From the NCBI GenBank assembly GCA_033764435.1, contig JANRIX010000031.1:1-64000 (forward strand): a DNA stretch of 64,000 nt, written 5' to 3'. The notes beneath the pieces were generated by a model. That model was given only the letters and a program-made list of their open reading frames with translations. It made no database searches and was not told where the DNA came from. Each line of letters begins with the position of its first letter. Positions within the stretch are counted from its first letter, which is position 1. Shown here in pieces: positions 9,301 through 15,996 of the stretch. Both the position numbers and the translations under genes were made by a program. Origin of the DNA: JAEUMY01 sp033764435. GTDB lineage: Bacteria; Pseudomonadota; Gammaproteobacteria; Burkholderiales; Usitatibacteraceae.

Positions 9301-9974
9301 CGCCCCCCGTGATGCATCGCATGACGCTCATAGACGACTTTCTCGCCACCAAACGCCTGCTCGATGCGTGGTTTCACCTCCGCAAACACGTCTGCGCCGA
9401 AGATATCGGAAACATGGCGCCCGACCATGTCCATCTCGGTGAGGCCGAGACCAAGCTGTCCGGGTCGGTTGCTGAAGCGGAAAATGAAGTCGCGATCAAT
9501 GTAGCCGATGGGCATGCCCACGTTGTCGGTGATGAGCTGCAACTGCTCCTCTCGCCGCTTCGCCGCCCGTTCGAGTTCCTTGACGTCCTTGATGTCCTGA
9601 ATCAGCGCGACGTAGCCGAGGACTTGTCCGTCGCCAGATGTCACGGGTGAAAAGTTGACCTTGGCCCATCTTTCGCTGCCATCGGGCAGGAAGTCCTGGC
9701 GCTCATAGTTGTCGGCGTCACCGGCCAGCGCGGCACGGATGTGTGGCCGGATGCGTGCATACATCTGTGCACCCACCATCTCGCGAACCGTGCGGCCCAG
9801 CAGCGTCTCGCGGGATACTCCCATCCACTGGCAGAAGGCGTCGTTCGCCAGAGCGTAGATCTCCCGCTGATCGATGAACGCCGCCGGCAGGGTGAGCACC
9901 TCCAGACCCGGCCACAGTCGGGCCACCTCGTCGGGAAGGTTGTCGAATATATGATTGGACGGGGATGCCTGCAT
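6363..9974 (-). CDS. Multi-PAS diguanylate cyclase/phosphodiesterase (GGDEF-EAL)
   Basis: A 1203-residue soluble protein with about six PAS domains in tandem (roughly residues 20-135, 147-260, 272-385, 397-510, 523-640, 650-770), each with the YIDRD/YLDPD-type core and a PAC tail, then GGDEF (about 780-940) and EAL (about 955-1195). The cyclase motif reads SGDEF, a permitted variant. The EAL signature reads ESLLRWHHP, keeping the catalytic Glu, and the loop DDFGTGYSSLSHLKRFP is intact, so phosphodiesterase activity is likely. No transmembrane segment is evident. The repeated PAS units suggest a cytosolic sensor for several signals or a heme/flavin-bound oligomer; the ligand is unknown. Divergent from the tRNA-Gly promoter. 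Confidence 0.93.
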   Translation of the reverse strand: MQASPSNHIFDNLPDEVARLWPGLEVLTLPAAFIDQREIYALANDAFCQWMGVSRETLLGRTVREMVGAQMYARIRPHIRAALAGDADNYERQDFLPDGSERWAKVNFSPVTSGDGQVLGYVALIQDIKDVKELERAAKRREEQLQLITDNVGMPIGYIDRDFIFRFSNRPGQLGLGLTEMDMVGRHVSDIFGADVFAEVKPRIEQAFGGEKVVYERHAMHHGGRRWIRTTLLPDIREDGSVTGVYTVVADIDQDHQLRHALQQKEAQLRLITDNIGAPITYIDRSLRFQFVNKPGEIWAGRPASEIVGALLVDVLGADNLAAIMPFLERAFAGEPVIYERQATWVKGEARWIRNHLFPDRQPDGTVAGIYTLLTDVSEDHRLRDALAQREADMRRFADRIPVAIAYLDPDARYTFVNAAFETARGVSRDQVLGKTTAEVLGPEAAEHNRPYRERALGGEVVNFERFVQLASGEGRWYRIQQAPDHDESGGIRGIYVIAIDIHERKLAELALKESEAELRNTMESVPYPLAYIDADLRYGQANSAYEHYTGFSPAELLGKRLKDLFEPERFKSALPNLDRVLSGETFDVERLIPGVLGRPDRWLRIRYTPRFNNNGAVIGFYSAGVDIDDLKRAELELRHANSMLVSHFENTPLAVVEWGRDGSLLRWSPQAEKMFGWTFDELQDVEWHDWDMVYEEDLAHVREIYSRMLSGQQRRVTSLNRNRRKDGRVIWCEWYNSSLLDESGQVLSVLSLGQDVTARVLAEERLQHLATHDVLTGLPNRVLLLDRLRQAIARARRSGLRVCTLFIDLDRFKEVNDTLGHRIGDELLREMSVRLARVVRESDLLVRLSGDEFMVVLEQVNDLDAPRMVAQKLLDEIREPSHIEGHEIYISASVGLSLFPDDGDDAETLMRNADLAMYRAKGLGKNTFQMFTADMAAQGAEMRLLENALRSAIARQELELHYQPLFELASGKLIGAESLLRWHHPVRGMLAPGAFIHLAEESGLIHEIGNWVLDAALGQLRAWHDGGANIRMAVNLSAGQFRAAHFTERIREKLRRAGCPAHLIELEVTETSLLQDAEVAGRMLAELRGMGVRVAIDDFGTGYSSLSHLKRFPIDTLKVDRSFVTDILEDADDAAIVSAVIALGQALQLEVTAEGVEHAAQRDWLAARGCHAVQGYLTGRPVSAAEFEALYLGSISTVSRGI
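6879..6890. repeat. GCGAATATTCGC palindrome inside the EAL domain
   Basis: Exact copy, read as ANIR (GGANIRMAVNLS) on the minus strand. Confidence 0.95.
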
Positions 9975-10092
9975 CTGTCGTGAATGGTCTTGTCGGCTGG
10001 ACGGTACAGATCGGAAAATGAATTCTCGCCGGGTGCCTTGCGGAATCTACACCAAGCCGAGCTGATCGCCGATGCGTGCGCAAACGCGTGGA

Positions 10093-10121
10093 TTGCAGCG
10101 GGCTGCCGACTTCGTTATAAT
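10093..10121 (+). promoter_or_regulatory. Sigma-70 promoter of tRNA-Gly
   Basis: TTGCAG (-35, 10093-10098), a 17-bp spacer, and a perfect TATAAT (-10, 10116-10121), placing transcription start close to 10128, just ahead of the tRNA. No other TATAAT in such spacing was noticed nearby. Confidence 0.75.
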
Positions 10122-10133
10122 GCGATCCGCAAT

Positions 10134-10209
10134 GCGGGCATAGCTCAGTTGGTAGAGCGCAACCTTGCCAAGGTTGAGGTCGAGAGTTCGAGACTCTTTG
10201 CCCGCTCCA
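10134..10209 (+). tRNA. tRNA-Gly(GCC)
   Basis: A 76-nt cloverleaf: acceptor GCGGGCA paired with TGCCCGC, D-loop with AGCTCAGTTGGTAGAGC, anticodon stem-loop AACCTTGCCAAGGTT with anticodon GCC, T-arm with GTTCGAGAC, discriminator T, and an encoded CCA end. It carries its own consensus promoter. Confidence 0.97.
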
Positions 10210-10217
10210 ATTTCAAG

Positions 10218-10246
10218 AAGGGGAAGGTGACCACCTTCCCCTTTTT
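10218..10246 (+). terminator. Rho-independent terminator between the two tRNAs
   Basis: AAGGGGAAGGTG (10218-10229) pairs with CACCTTCCCCTT (10232-10243), followed by a T-run through 10246. It should end the tRNA-Gly transcript before tRNA-Cys. Confidence 0.85.
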
Positions 10247-10276
10247 CATCCGTCCGGCGCAATGCCGGGCGGCAGA

Positions 10277-10350
10277 GGCGCGATAGCAAAGCGGTTATGC
10301 ACCGGATTGCAAATCCGAGTAGGTCGGTTCGACTCCGGCTCGCGCCTCCA
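10277..10350 (+). tRNA. tRNA-Cys(GCA)
   Basis: A 74-nt cloverleaf: acceptor GGCGCGA/TCGCGCC, anticodon arm CGGATTGCAAATCCG with anticodon GCA, T-arm GGTTCGACTCC, and encoded CCA. Only 31 bp separate it from the preceding terminator, so it needs terminator read-through or a promoter hidden in that gap; none is obvious. Confidence 0.97.
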
Positions 10351-10388
10351 ATCCCTTCTCCCCACACCCTGACCGAAAAACATCCGCC

Positions 10389-12230
10389 GTGACCCTGCTT
10401 TCCCTGCAATCTGCCCAACTGGCCTACGGCATGCTGCCGCTGCTCGACGGTGCCTCACTGACCATCGTCGCGGGCGAGCGCATGGGTCTCATCGGCCGCA
10501 ACGGCACCGGCAAGTCGTCGCTGCTTGACGTGATCGCTGGCGCCCGGGTGCTGGACGATGGCGAGCGGCATGTGCGCGACGGTCTCAGGGTGGTGCGAGT
10601 CGAACAGGAGCCGGTGCTGCCGGAGGCTGCGAATATTCGCGAAAGTCTGGTGTTGCGTGGCGATCTCGCGAATATTCGCGATGACCGTGAGCGTTGGCAG
10701 GTCGAAGCGCGCCTGGATGAATTCCTGCATCGCCTGGGGCTCGACAACGCGACCGCGGTGACGCCGGCGCAGTCCTCGGGCGGCGAACGCAAGCGCGCTG
10801 CGCTGGCGCTCGCGCTGGCGCTGGGCCCGGAACTGCTGCTGCTGGATGAGCCCACCAACCACCTGGATATTGACGGCATCGAGCAGCTGGAGTCACTGCT
10901 GCTGCGCGGACCGGCGTGCATCGTGGTCACCCACGACCGGCGCTTTCTGGACCAGATTGCGACCCGCATCATCGAGCTGGATCGCGGTCTGTTGCGCAGT
11001 TACCCCGGCAACTACGCTGCCTACGAGCGAACCAAGGCGGAGCAGTTGGCTGCCGAGGCGCTGGCGAACCGCCGTTTCGACAAGTTCTGGCGCGAGGAAG
11101 AGGCGTGGATACGCAAGGGCGTGGAGGCGCGCCGCACGCGCAGTGCCGGGCGGGTGGAGCGGCTCGAGCACCTGCGCAATGAGCGCGCGGCCCGCCGCGA
11201 GCGGATGGGCAACGTGAAGCTCACCCTGGATGCGGGGGAGCGCTCGGGCAAGCTGGTCGCCGAACTCGAAGGCGTCTGCAAGTCGTTTGGCGGCCAGGCG
11301 GTGATTCACGACTTCTCCACGCGCATCATGCGCGGCGACCGCATTGGCCTCATCGGGCCGAACGGGGCTGGCAAGTCGACACTCATCAAGCTCATCCTCG
11401 GTTCGGTGCAGCCCGACTCGGGCACCGTCCGTCTGGGCACCAGGCTGCTGCCGGCCTATTTCGACCAGATGCGGGCGCAACTGGACCCGGAGGCAACGGT
11501 GGCGGACACGATCAGCCCGGGCAGCGAATGGATCGAGGTCAACGGCCAGAAGAAGCATGTGATGAGCTACCTCGGCGACTTTCTTTTCGCGCCGCGCCGG
11601 GCCGAGTCACCCATCCGCATGCTCTCTGGCGGTGAGCGCAACCGGCTGCTGCTGGCGCGCCTGTTTGCCCAGCCGGCCAATCTGCTGGTGCTGGACGAGC
11701 CAACCAACGATCTCGACATCGAATCGCTGGAGCTGCTGGAGCAGACCCTGCAGGACTACACCGGCACGCTGCTGCTGGTGAGCCACGACCGTGCCTTCAT
11801 GGACAACATCGTGACCCAGTCCTTCGTCGCGGAAGGCGAGGGGCTGTGGCGCGAATATCCGGGTGGCTATGCTGACTGGATCGCGCAGCGTCCCAAGGGC
11901 TGGACGTTTCGCCGCGCCGGTGCCGCGGAATCGGTGTCCACCGCCGCGGCCGAGACTGCGCCAGCCACCCCGGCCACCCCGGCCAAGGCCGCCCGGGTGA
12001 AACTGACCTTCAAGGAGTCGCGCGATCTCACCGAACTCCCACGCGAGATCGAGGCGCTGGAAGCCGAACAGGCGGCGCTCCATAAGCTGATGCTCGAACC
12101 GGACTACTACAAGACGTCCCTCGATCTGCAGCAGCAGCATCAGGCTCGCCATGCAGAGATCGACGGGCTGCTGATGGAAAAGCTGGAACGCTGGACAGCA
12201 CTGGAAGAGAAGGCCAGGGCCGCGTCCTGA
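10389..12230 (+). CDS. uup: ABC-F family ATPase Uup
   Basis: Soluble twin-ATPase of the ABC-F family; Uup acts on the ribosome or branched DNA and limits precise transposon excision. Two ABC cassettes are complete: Walker A GRNGTGKSS and GPNGAGKST, signatures SSGGERKR and LSGGERNR, Walker B LLLLDEPTNHLD and LLVLDEPTNDLD. There are no membrane segments. A linker with KGVEARRTRSAGRVERL joins them, and the C-terminal 80 residues (KLTFKESRDLTELPREIEAL) form the Uup-type coiled coil. Start is GTG 10389, 38 bp after tRNA-Cys. Two palindrome copies 39 bp apart (13 codons) put two ANIR tetrapeptides in the first cassette. Confidence 0.93.
   Translation: MTLLSLQSAQLAYGMLPLLDGASLTIVAGERMGLIGRNGTGKSSLLDVIAGARVLDDGERHVRDGLRVVRVEQEPVLPEAANIRESLVLRGDLANIRDDRERWQVEARLDEFLHRLGLDNATAVTPAQSSGGERKRAALALALALGPELLLLDEPTNHLDIDGIEQLESLLLRGPACIVVTHDRRFLDQIATRIIELDRGLLRSYPGNYAAYERTKAEQLAAEALANRRFDKFWREEEAWIRKGVEARRTRSAGRVERLEHLRNERAARRERMGNVKLTLDAGERSGKLVAELEGVCKSFGGQAVIHDFSTRIMRGDRIGLIGPNGAGKSTLIKLILGSVQPDSGTVRLGTRLLPAYFDQMRAQLDPEATVADTISPGSEWIEVNGQKKHVMSYLGDFLFAPRRAESPIRMLSGGERNRLLLARLFAQPANLLVLDEPTNDLDIESLELLEQTLQDYTGTLLLVSHDRAFMDNIVTQSFVAEGEGLWREYPGGYADWIAQRPKGWTFRRAGAAESVSTAAAETAPATPATPAKAARVKLTFKESRDLTELPREIEALEAEQAALHKLMLEPDYYKTSLDLQQQHQARHAEIDGLLMEKLERWTALEEKARAAS
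10629..10679. repeat. Two GCGAATATTCGC palindromes inside uup
   Basis: Exact copies at 10629-10640 and 10668-10679, both read as ANIR. The second is extended to a 16-bp perfect palindrome (TCGCGAATATTCGCGA). Confidence 0.95.
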
Positions 12231-12318
12231 TTGCGGGCCGGGCCCGCAGGCAGGTGTCAGGTTTTGTCAGGGGCCTTTGCTACACTCGAAAGCTTGCCTT
12301 CTCCCCTGACCGACTGAA

Positions 12319-12330
12319 GCGAATATTCGC
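12319..12330. repeat. GCGAATATTCGC palindrome abutting the uvrB start codon
   Basis: Exact copy ending on the base before the uvrB ATG (12331), in the place where a Shine-Dalgarno sequence and spacer would lie. It could fold over the initiation region of the mRNA. Confidence 0.95.
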
Positions 12331-14361
12331 ATGGCCTTGCTGACCTTTCCGGACTCCCCCTACAAGCTGCACCAGCCCTTTGCACCCGCGGGCGACCAGC
12401 CGCAGGCCATCGAAAAACTGGTCGAGGGCATCAACGACGGACTTGCCTTCCAGACCCTGCTGGGTGTGACCGGCTCGGGCAAGACGTTCACCATGGCCAA
12501 TGTTATCGCCCGACTCGGCCGGCCCGCCCTGATCATGGCGCCCAACAAGACGCTGGCCGCACAGCTTTACGCCGAATTCAAGGAGTTCTTTCCCGAAAAC
12601 GCGGTCGAGTACTTTGTCTCCTATTACGACTACTACCAGCCCGAGGCCTACGTTCCGTCCAAGGACCTGTTCATCGAGAAGGACTCGTCGATCAACGAGC
12701 ACATCGAGCAGATGCGGCTCTCGGCGACCAAGACATTGCTGGAGCGGCCGGATGCGGTGATCGTGGCCACCGTGTCCTGCATCTACGGCATCGGCGATCC
12801 GGGCGACTACTATGCCATGCGCATGCTGGTGCGTCCGGGCGACAAGGCGAATATTCGCGATCTGGTGACCCAGCTCACCGCCATGCAGTACCAGCGCAAT
12901 GATCTGGATTTCCGCCGCGGCGTGTTTCGGGTGCGCGGCGACACGCTGGATGTATTCCCTGCGGAAAGTTCGGATGCGGCGCTGCGGATCGACATGTTCG
13001 ACGACACCGTCGACACACTGACCTTGTTCGACCCGCTCACCGGCCAGACGCTGCAGAAAGTGCCGCGCTACACGGTGTTCGCCAAGAGCCACTACGTCAC
13101 GCCACGGCAGACGGTGCTGGGCGCCATCGAGGGCATCAAGGCGGAACTGCGCGAGCGAATCGAATACTTCGCGGCCCAGAACAAGCTGCTGGAATTGCAG
13201 CGCATCCAGCAGCGCACCCAGTTCGATCTGGAAATGCTGAACGAACTGGGCTTCTGCAAGGGCATCGAAAACTACTCCCGCCATCTTTCCGGCCGTGCGC
13301 CCGGCGAGCCCCCGCCGACACTGATCGACTATCTGCCCAAGAACGCCCTGATGATCATCGACGAAAGCCATGTCACCGTGCCGCAGGTCGGCGGCATGTA
13401 CAAAGGCGATCGGGCGCGCAAGGAGACGCTGGTGGACTTCGGCTTCCGCCTGCCTTCGGCCATGGACAACCGGCCGCTGCGGTTCGACGAGTTCGAGAAG
13501 ATGATGCGCCAGACCGTGTTCGTGTCCGCGACCCCGGCGGACTACGAGAAGCAGCATCAGGGGCAGGTGGTGGAGCAGGTGGTGAGGCCCACCGGCCTCA
13601 TCGATCCGGTGTTGGACATCCGCCCCGTATCCACCCAGGTGGACGATCTGCTGTCAGAGATTAACAAGCGCGTCGCGGTCGAAGAGCGGGTGCTGGTGAC
13701 CACGCTGACCAAGCGCATGGCCGAAGACCTGACCGATTACCTGCACGAGCACGGCGTGAAGGTGCGCTATCTGCATTCCGACATCGACACTGTGGAACGA
13801 GTGGAAATCATCCGCGACCTGCGGGCAGGCATGTTCGACGTGCTAGTCGGCATCAACCTGTTGCGCGAGGGTCTGGACATTCCTGAAGTGTCGCTGGTTG
13901 CCATCCTGGACGCGGACAAAGAAGGCTTCCTGCGCGCCGAGAGGTCGCTCATCCAGACCATCGGCCGTGCGGCGCGCCACATCAATGGCATGGCCATCCT
14001 TTACGCGGATCGGATCACCGACTCGATGCGCAAGGCGATCGATGAGACGGAACGTCGCAGAGCCAAGCAGATCGCCTTCAATGAGGCCAATGGCATAGTT
14101 CCGCGCGGCGTCTCCAAGCGGATCAAGGACCTGATCGACGGTGTCTACAGTATCGACGACAAGCGATCGGACAAAGCCAAGCTCAAGAAGGCGGCGCAGG
14201 ACACCGCCCAGTATGAATTGCTCGGTCCCAACGACATCGAGAAGAAGATCAAGAAGCTGGAGAAAGACATGCTGGATGCCGCCCGCAATCTGGAATTCGA
14301 GCGGGCCGCGAAGCTCAGGGACGAGCTCAAAGTGCTGCGAAACCGCATGCTCGAGCTCTGA
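12331..14361 (+). CDS. uvrB: Excinuclease ABC subunit B
   Basis: DNA damage-verifying helicase-like ATPase of nucleotide excision repair, passing lesions from UvrA to UvrC. Features: Walker A GVTGSGKTFT, the beta-hairpin YYDYYQPEAYVP, DESH box, helicase motifs SATPADYE and QTIGRAARHINGMAILYAD, and a C-terminal UVR domain (LEKDMLDAARNLEFERAAKLRDEL) that contacts UvrC. It is 676 residues, standard. No clear Shine-Dalgarno sequence precedes the ATG because a palindrome copy occupies the spot. The 100 bp upstream hold no promoter I can defend. Confidence 0.98.
   Translation: MALLTFPDSPYKLHQPFAPAGDQPQAIEKLVEGINDGLAFQTLLGVTGSGKTFTMANVIARLGRPALIMAPNKTLAAQLYAEFKEFFPENAVEYFVSYYDYYQPEAYVPSKDLFIEKDSSINEHIEQMRLSATKTLLERPDAVIVATVSCIYGIGDPGDYYAMRMLVRPGDKANIRDLVTQLTAMQYQRNDLDFRRGVFRVRGDTLDVFPAESSDAALRIDMFDDTVDTLTLFDPLTGQTLQKVPRYTVFAKSHYVTPRQTVLGAIEGIKAELRERIEYFAAQNKLLELQRIQQRTQFDLEMLNELGFCKGIENYSRHLSGRAPGEPPPTLIDYLPKNALMIIDESHVTVPQVGGMYKGDRARKETLVDFGFRLPSAMDNRPLRFDEFEKMMRQTVFVSATPADYEKQHQGQVVEQVVRPTGLIDPVLDIRPVSTQVDDLLSEINKRVAVEERVLVTTLTKRMAEDLTDYLHEHGVKVRYLHSDIDTVERVEIIRDLRAGMFDVLVGINLLREGLDIPEVSLVAILDADKEGFLRAERSLIQTIGRAARHINGMAILYADRITDSMRKAIDETERRRAKQIAFNEANGIVPRGVSKRIKDLIDGVYSIDDKRSDKAKLKKAAQDTAQYELLGPNDIEKKIKKLEKDMLDAARNLEFERAAKLRDELKVLRNRMLEL
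12847..12858. repeat. GCGAATATTCGC palindrome inside uvrB
   Basis: Exact copy read as ANIR (DKANIRDLV). Confidence 0.95.
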
Positions 14362-14380
14362 TCCTCGATGTCTGGCCCGC

Positions 14381-14408
14381 AAAAAGCAAAGGCCGCCCGA
14401 AGGCGGCC
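14381..14408 (-). terminator. Rho-independent terminator of the small lipoprotein gene
   Basis: GGCCGCC-CGAA-GGCGGCC stem-loop (14391-14408) followed on the minus strand by a T-rich tract (14381-14390). It also lies 20 bp beyond the uvrB stop and may help end that transcript from the other side. Confidence 0.75.
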
Positions 14409-14430
14409 TCCGCCTAACGGCAGTCGGCAA

Positions 14431-14652
14431 TCAGTTGCCGCGGGGCGCGTCGCCAATGGTACGGTTGGCGTCCTGCTTATAATCCTGACCGGAAACCGTC
14501 TTGACCGAGGTGTCACGCGACGGAAGACGGGTGCCGGTACGGACCTCGGCATTGCGCGCTTCAGCGCGGCTGTTGTCGCCGGGTGTATTGGCCGTGCCGG
14601 CACAGCCTGCAAGCAGCAGAGCGGCGGCGGCGAGTGTGGCGAACTTGATCAT
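14431..14652 (-). CDS. Small hypothetical lipoprotein
   Basis: A 73-residue protein starting MIKFATLAAAALLLAGC, a signal peptide with lipobox LLAGC and lipidated Cys17. The mature part is short, hydrophilic and charged (RAEARNAEVRTGTRLPSRD), without a domain I recognise. The start at 14652 has AGGAG 8 bp upstream; longer in-frame extension to 14832 lacks these signals. It has its own terminator, and about 180 bp of AT-richer DNA separates it from the divergent phosphatase gene, probably holding both promoters. Confidence 0.75.
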   Translation of the reverse strand: MIKFATLAAAALLLAGCAGTANTPGDNSRAEARNAEVRTGTRLPSRDTSVKTVSGQDYKQDANRTIGDAPRGN

Positions 14653-14834
14653 TTGTATGCTCCTGTGTGTTGAGGATGAGGTTTTGTGAATGTGCAGGCT
14701 TTGTTGTGTGATGAATGTTAACCCATGCACCCAGGCCTGTGACAGGGAATTACTAAGTGTGACACTCAGCCACGTTTTGACACATCTACGCCTCAAAGCA
14801 TGTTGAGGCCCTTGGCACTTCCTGACTCCCACCC

Positions 14835-15341
14835 ATGATCGATCCCAACGTGCTTCGCCCGACTTCCGTGCTCTTCGTCTGCATGGGCAACATCTGTCGC
14901 TCGCCCACTGCGGAGGGCGTCTTCCGGCACCATGTCCGAAAGCGCAACCTGATCGAGCACTTTCTGGTGGATTCCGCGGGCACCCATGGCTACCACGATG
15001 GTGCGCCGCCGGACGAGCGCAGCATTGCGCATGCCGCCAGACGAGGCTATGACCTGTCGCAGCTGCGGGCCCGCCCCGTGACGCCCGATGACTTCGACCG
15101 TTTCGATTTCATTCTGGCCATGGACAACCAGAATCTGCGGCACCTGAAATCGGTGACCCCCTCGCGCTGCCAGCACAAACTCGAGTTGCTGCTGGACTAC
15201 TGCAGCGAGCACACGGGAAAAGAGGTGCCCGATCCCTATTACGGGGGCGCCAAGGATTTTGAGCGGGTGCTGGACCTGGTGGAAACCGGATGCCAGAGCC
15301 TGCTGGATTTTCTAATCCAGCGAAGGGCGAATATTCGCTAG
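14835..15341 (+). CDS. Low-molecular-weight protein tyrosine phosphatase
   Basis: Hydrolyses phosphotyrosine in proteins. The P-loop C-x5-R-S is VCMGNICRSPTAEG with nucleophile Cys16 and Arg22, and the general acid is in DPDPYY-type context (VPDPYYGG). At 168 residues it is the usual LMW-PTP size. There is no exopolysaccharide or kinase gene beside it, so its substrate is unknown; homologues beside rne or uvrB are housekeeping in style. Its last four residues plus stop codon are formed by a palindrome copy (ANIR-stop), suggesting the C-terminus was shaped by insertion or drift towards that sequence. Confidence 0.93.
   Translation: MIDPNVLRPTSVLFVCMGNICRSPTAEGVFRHHVRKRNLIEHFLVDSAGTHGYHDGAPPDERSIAHAARRGYDLSQLRARPVTPDDFDRFDFILAMDNQNLRHLKSVTPSRCQHKLELLLDYCSEHTGKEVPDPYYGGAKDFERVLDLVETGCQSLLDFLIQRRANIR
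15327..15338. repeat. GCGAATATTCGC palindrome at the phosphatase C-terminus
   Basis: Exact copy encoding the terminal ANIR; the stop codon TAG follows directly. Confidence 0.95.
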
Positions 15342-15366
15342 TCGTTGCGGCAGCCTCGCCGGTGTG

Positions 15367-15969
15367 TCACCAACCGCCGGTGCGCAGCCAATCGTCAACC
15401 TGGGTGAGCCGGTCTGAGCCCCAGAAGGGCTCGCCATCGATGATGAAGTAGGGCGAGCCGCAGACCCCACGACCAATCGCGGCATCGACCTCGCGCTTGA
15501 GCCTGTCCTTGACGGACGGATCGGCGAGCGCTGCAGACAATGCAGCCGAGTCAACGTCCAGTTCCGCGGCCAGTGACAGAACGGTTTCGGCGCTGCCGAT
15601 ATCTCGGCCCTCGCCGTAAAACCGGTCGAAGAGTTTGCGGGCCAAGGCCTTGGCAACGGCAGCGTCCCGATCCTGAAGCCAGTAGTAGGCCCGCGCCGCA
15701 GCCACCGTTGCGATGGGGAACGGGGCTGGCATGACGAATGGAACCTTCAGGTACCGCGCGGTTCGCGGGAAGTCGCGCAGGGCATATGCGCCCTTGAGGG
15801 GCTGGTTCACCAGCGGGCTGTTGCCGGACTGCTGAAACACCGGCCCGAGCAGAATCGGATGCCAGGCCACTTCCCGGCCATGTCTTGCAGCAATGTCGTC
15901 GATAAAGCGCGAGGCCAGGTAGCCGTAGGGCGAGGAGAAGTCGAAATAGAAATCAACGGGTGCCTTCAT
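15367..15969 (-). CDS. 2-hydroxychromene-2-carboxylate isomerase-like (DsbA/GST-kappa fold)
   Basis: A 200-residue thioredoxin-fold protein starting VDFYFDFSSPYGYLASRFID, in which the SSPYGY motif holds the catalytic Ser of glutathione-dependent HCCA isomerases (naphthalene-catabolism NahD family) rather than a CxxC. The C-terminal GVCGSPYFIIDGEPFWGSDRL is the family cis-Pro and substrate region. No other aromatic-degradation genes are nearby, so the substrate may differ, and a general glutathione-dependent isomerase or transferase role is possible. Convergent with the phosphatase gene, 25 bp apart. Confidence 0.85.
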   Translation of the reverse strand: MKAPVDFYFDFSSPYGYLASRFIDDIAARHGREVAWHPILLGPVFQQSGNSPLVNQPLKGAYALRDFPRTARYLKVPFVMPAPFPIATVAAARAYYWLQDRDAAVAKALARKLFDRFYGEGRDIGSAETVLSLAAELDVDSAALSAALADPSVKDRLKREVDAAIGRGVCGSPYFIIDGEPFWGSDRLTQVDDWLRTGGW

Positions 15970-15996
15970 TTTCGCTTCTCCTCAATGCTCTATCGG

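Noticed and set aside
12264..12286. TTGTCA and TACACT as a uvrB promoter
   Set aside because: The spacer is only 11 bp, too short for a sigma-70 promoter.
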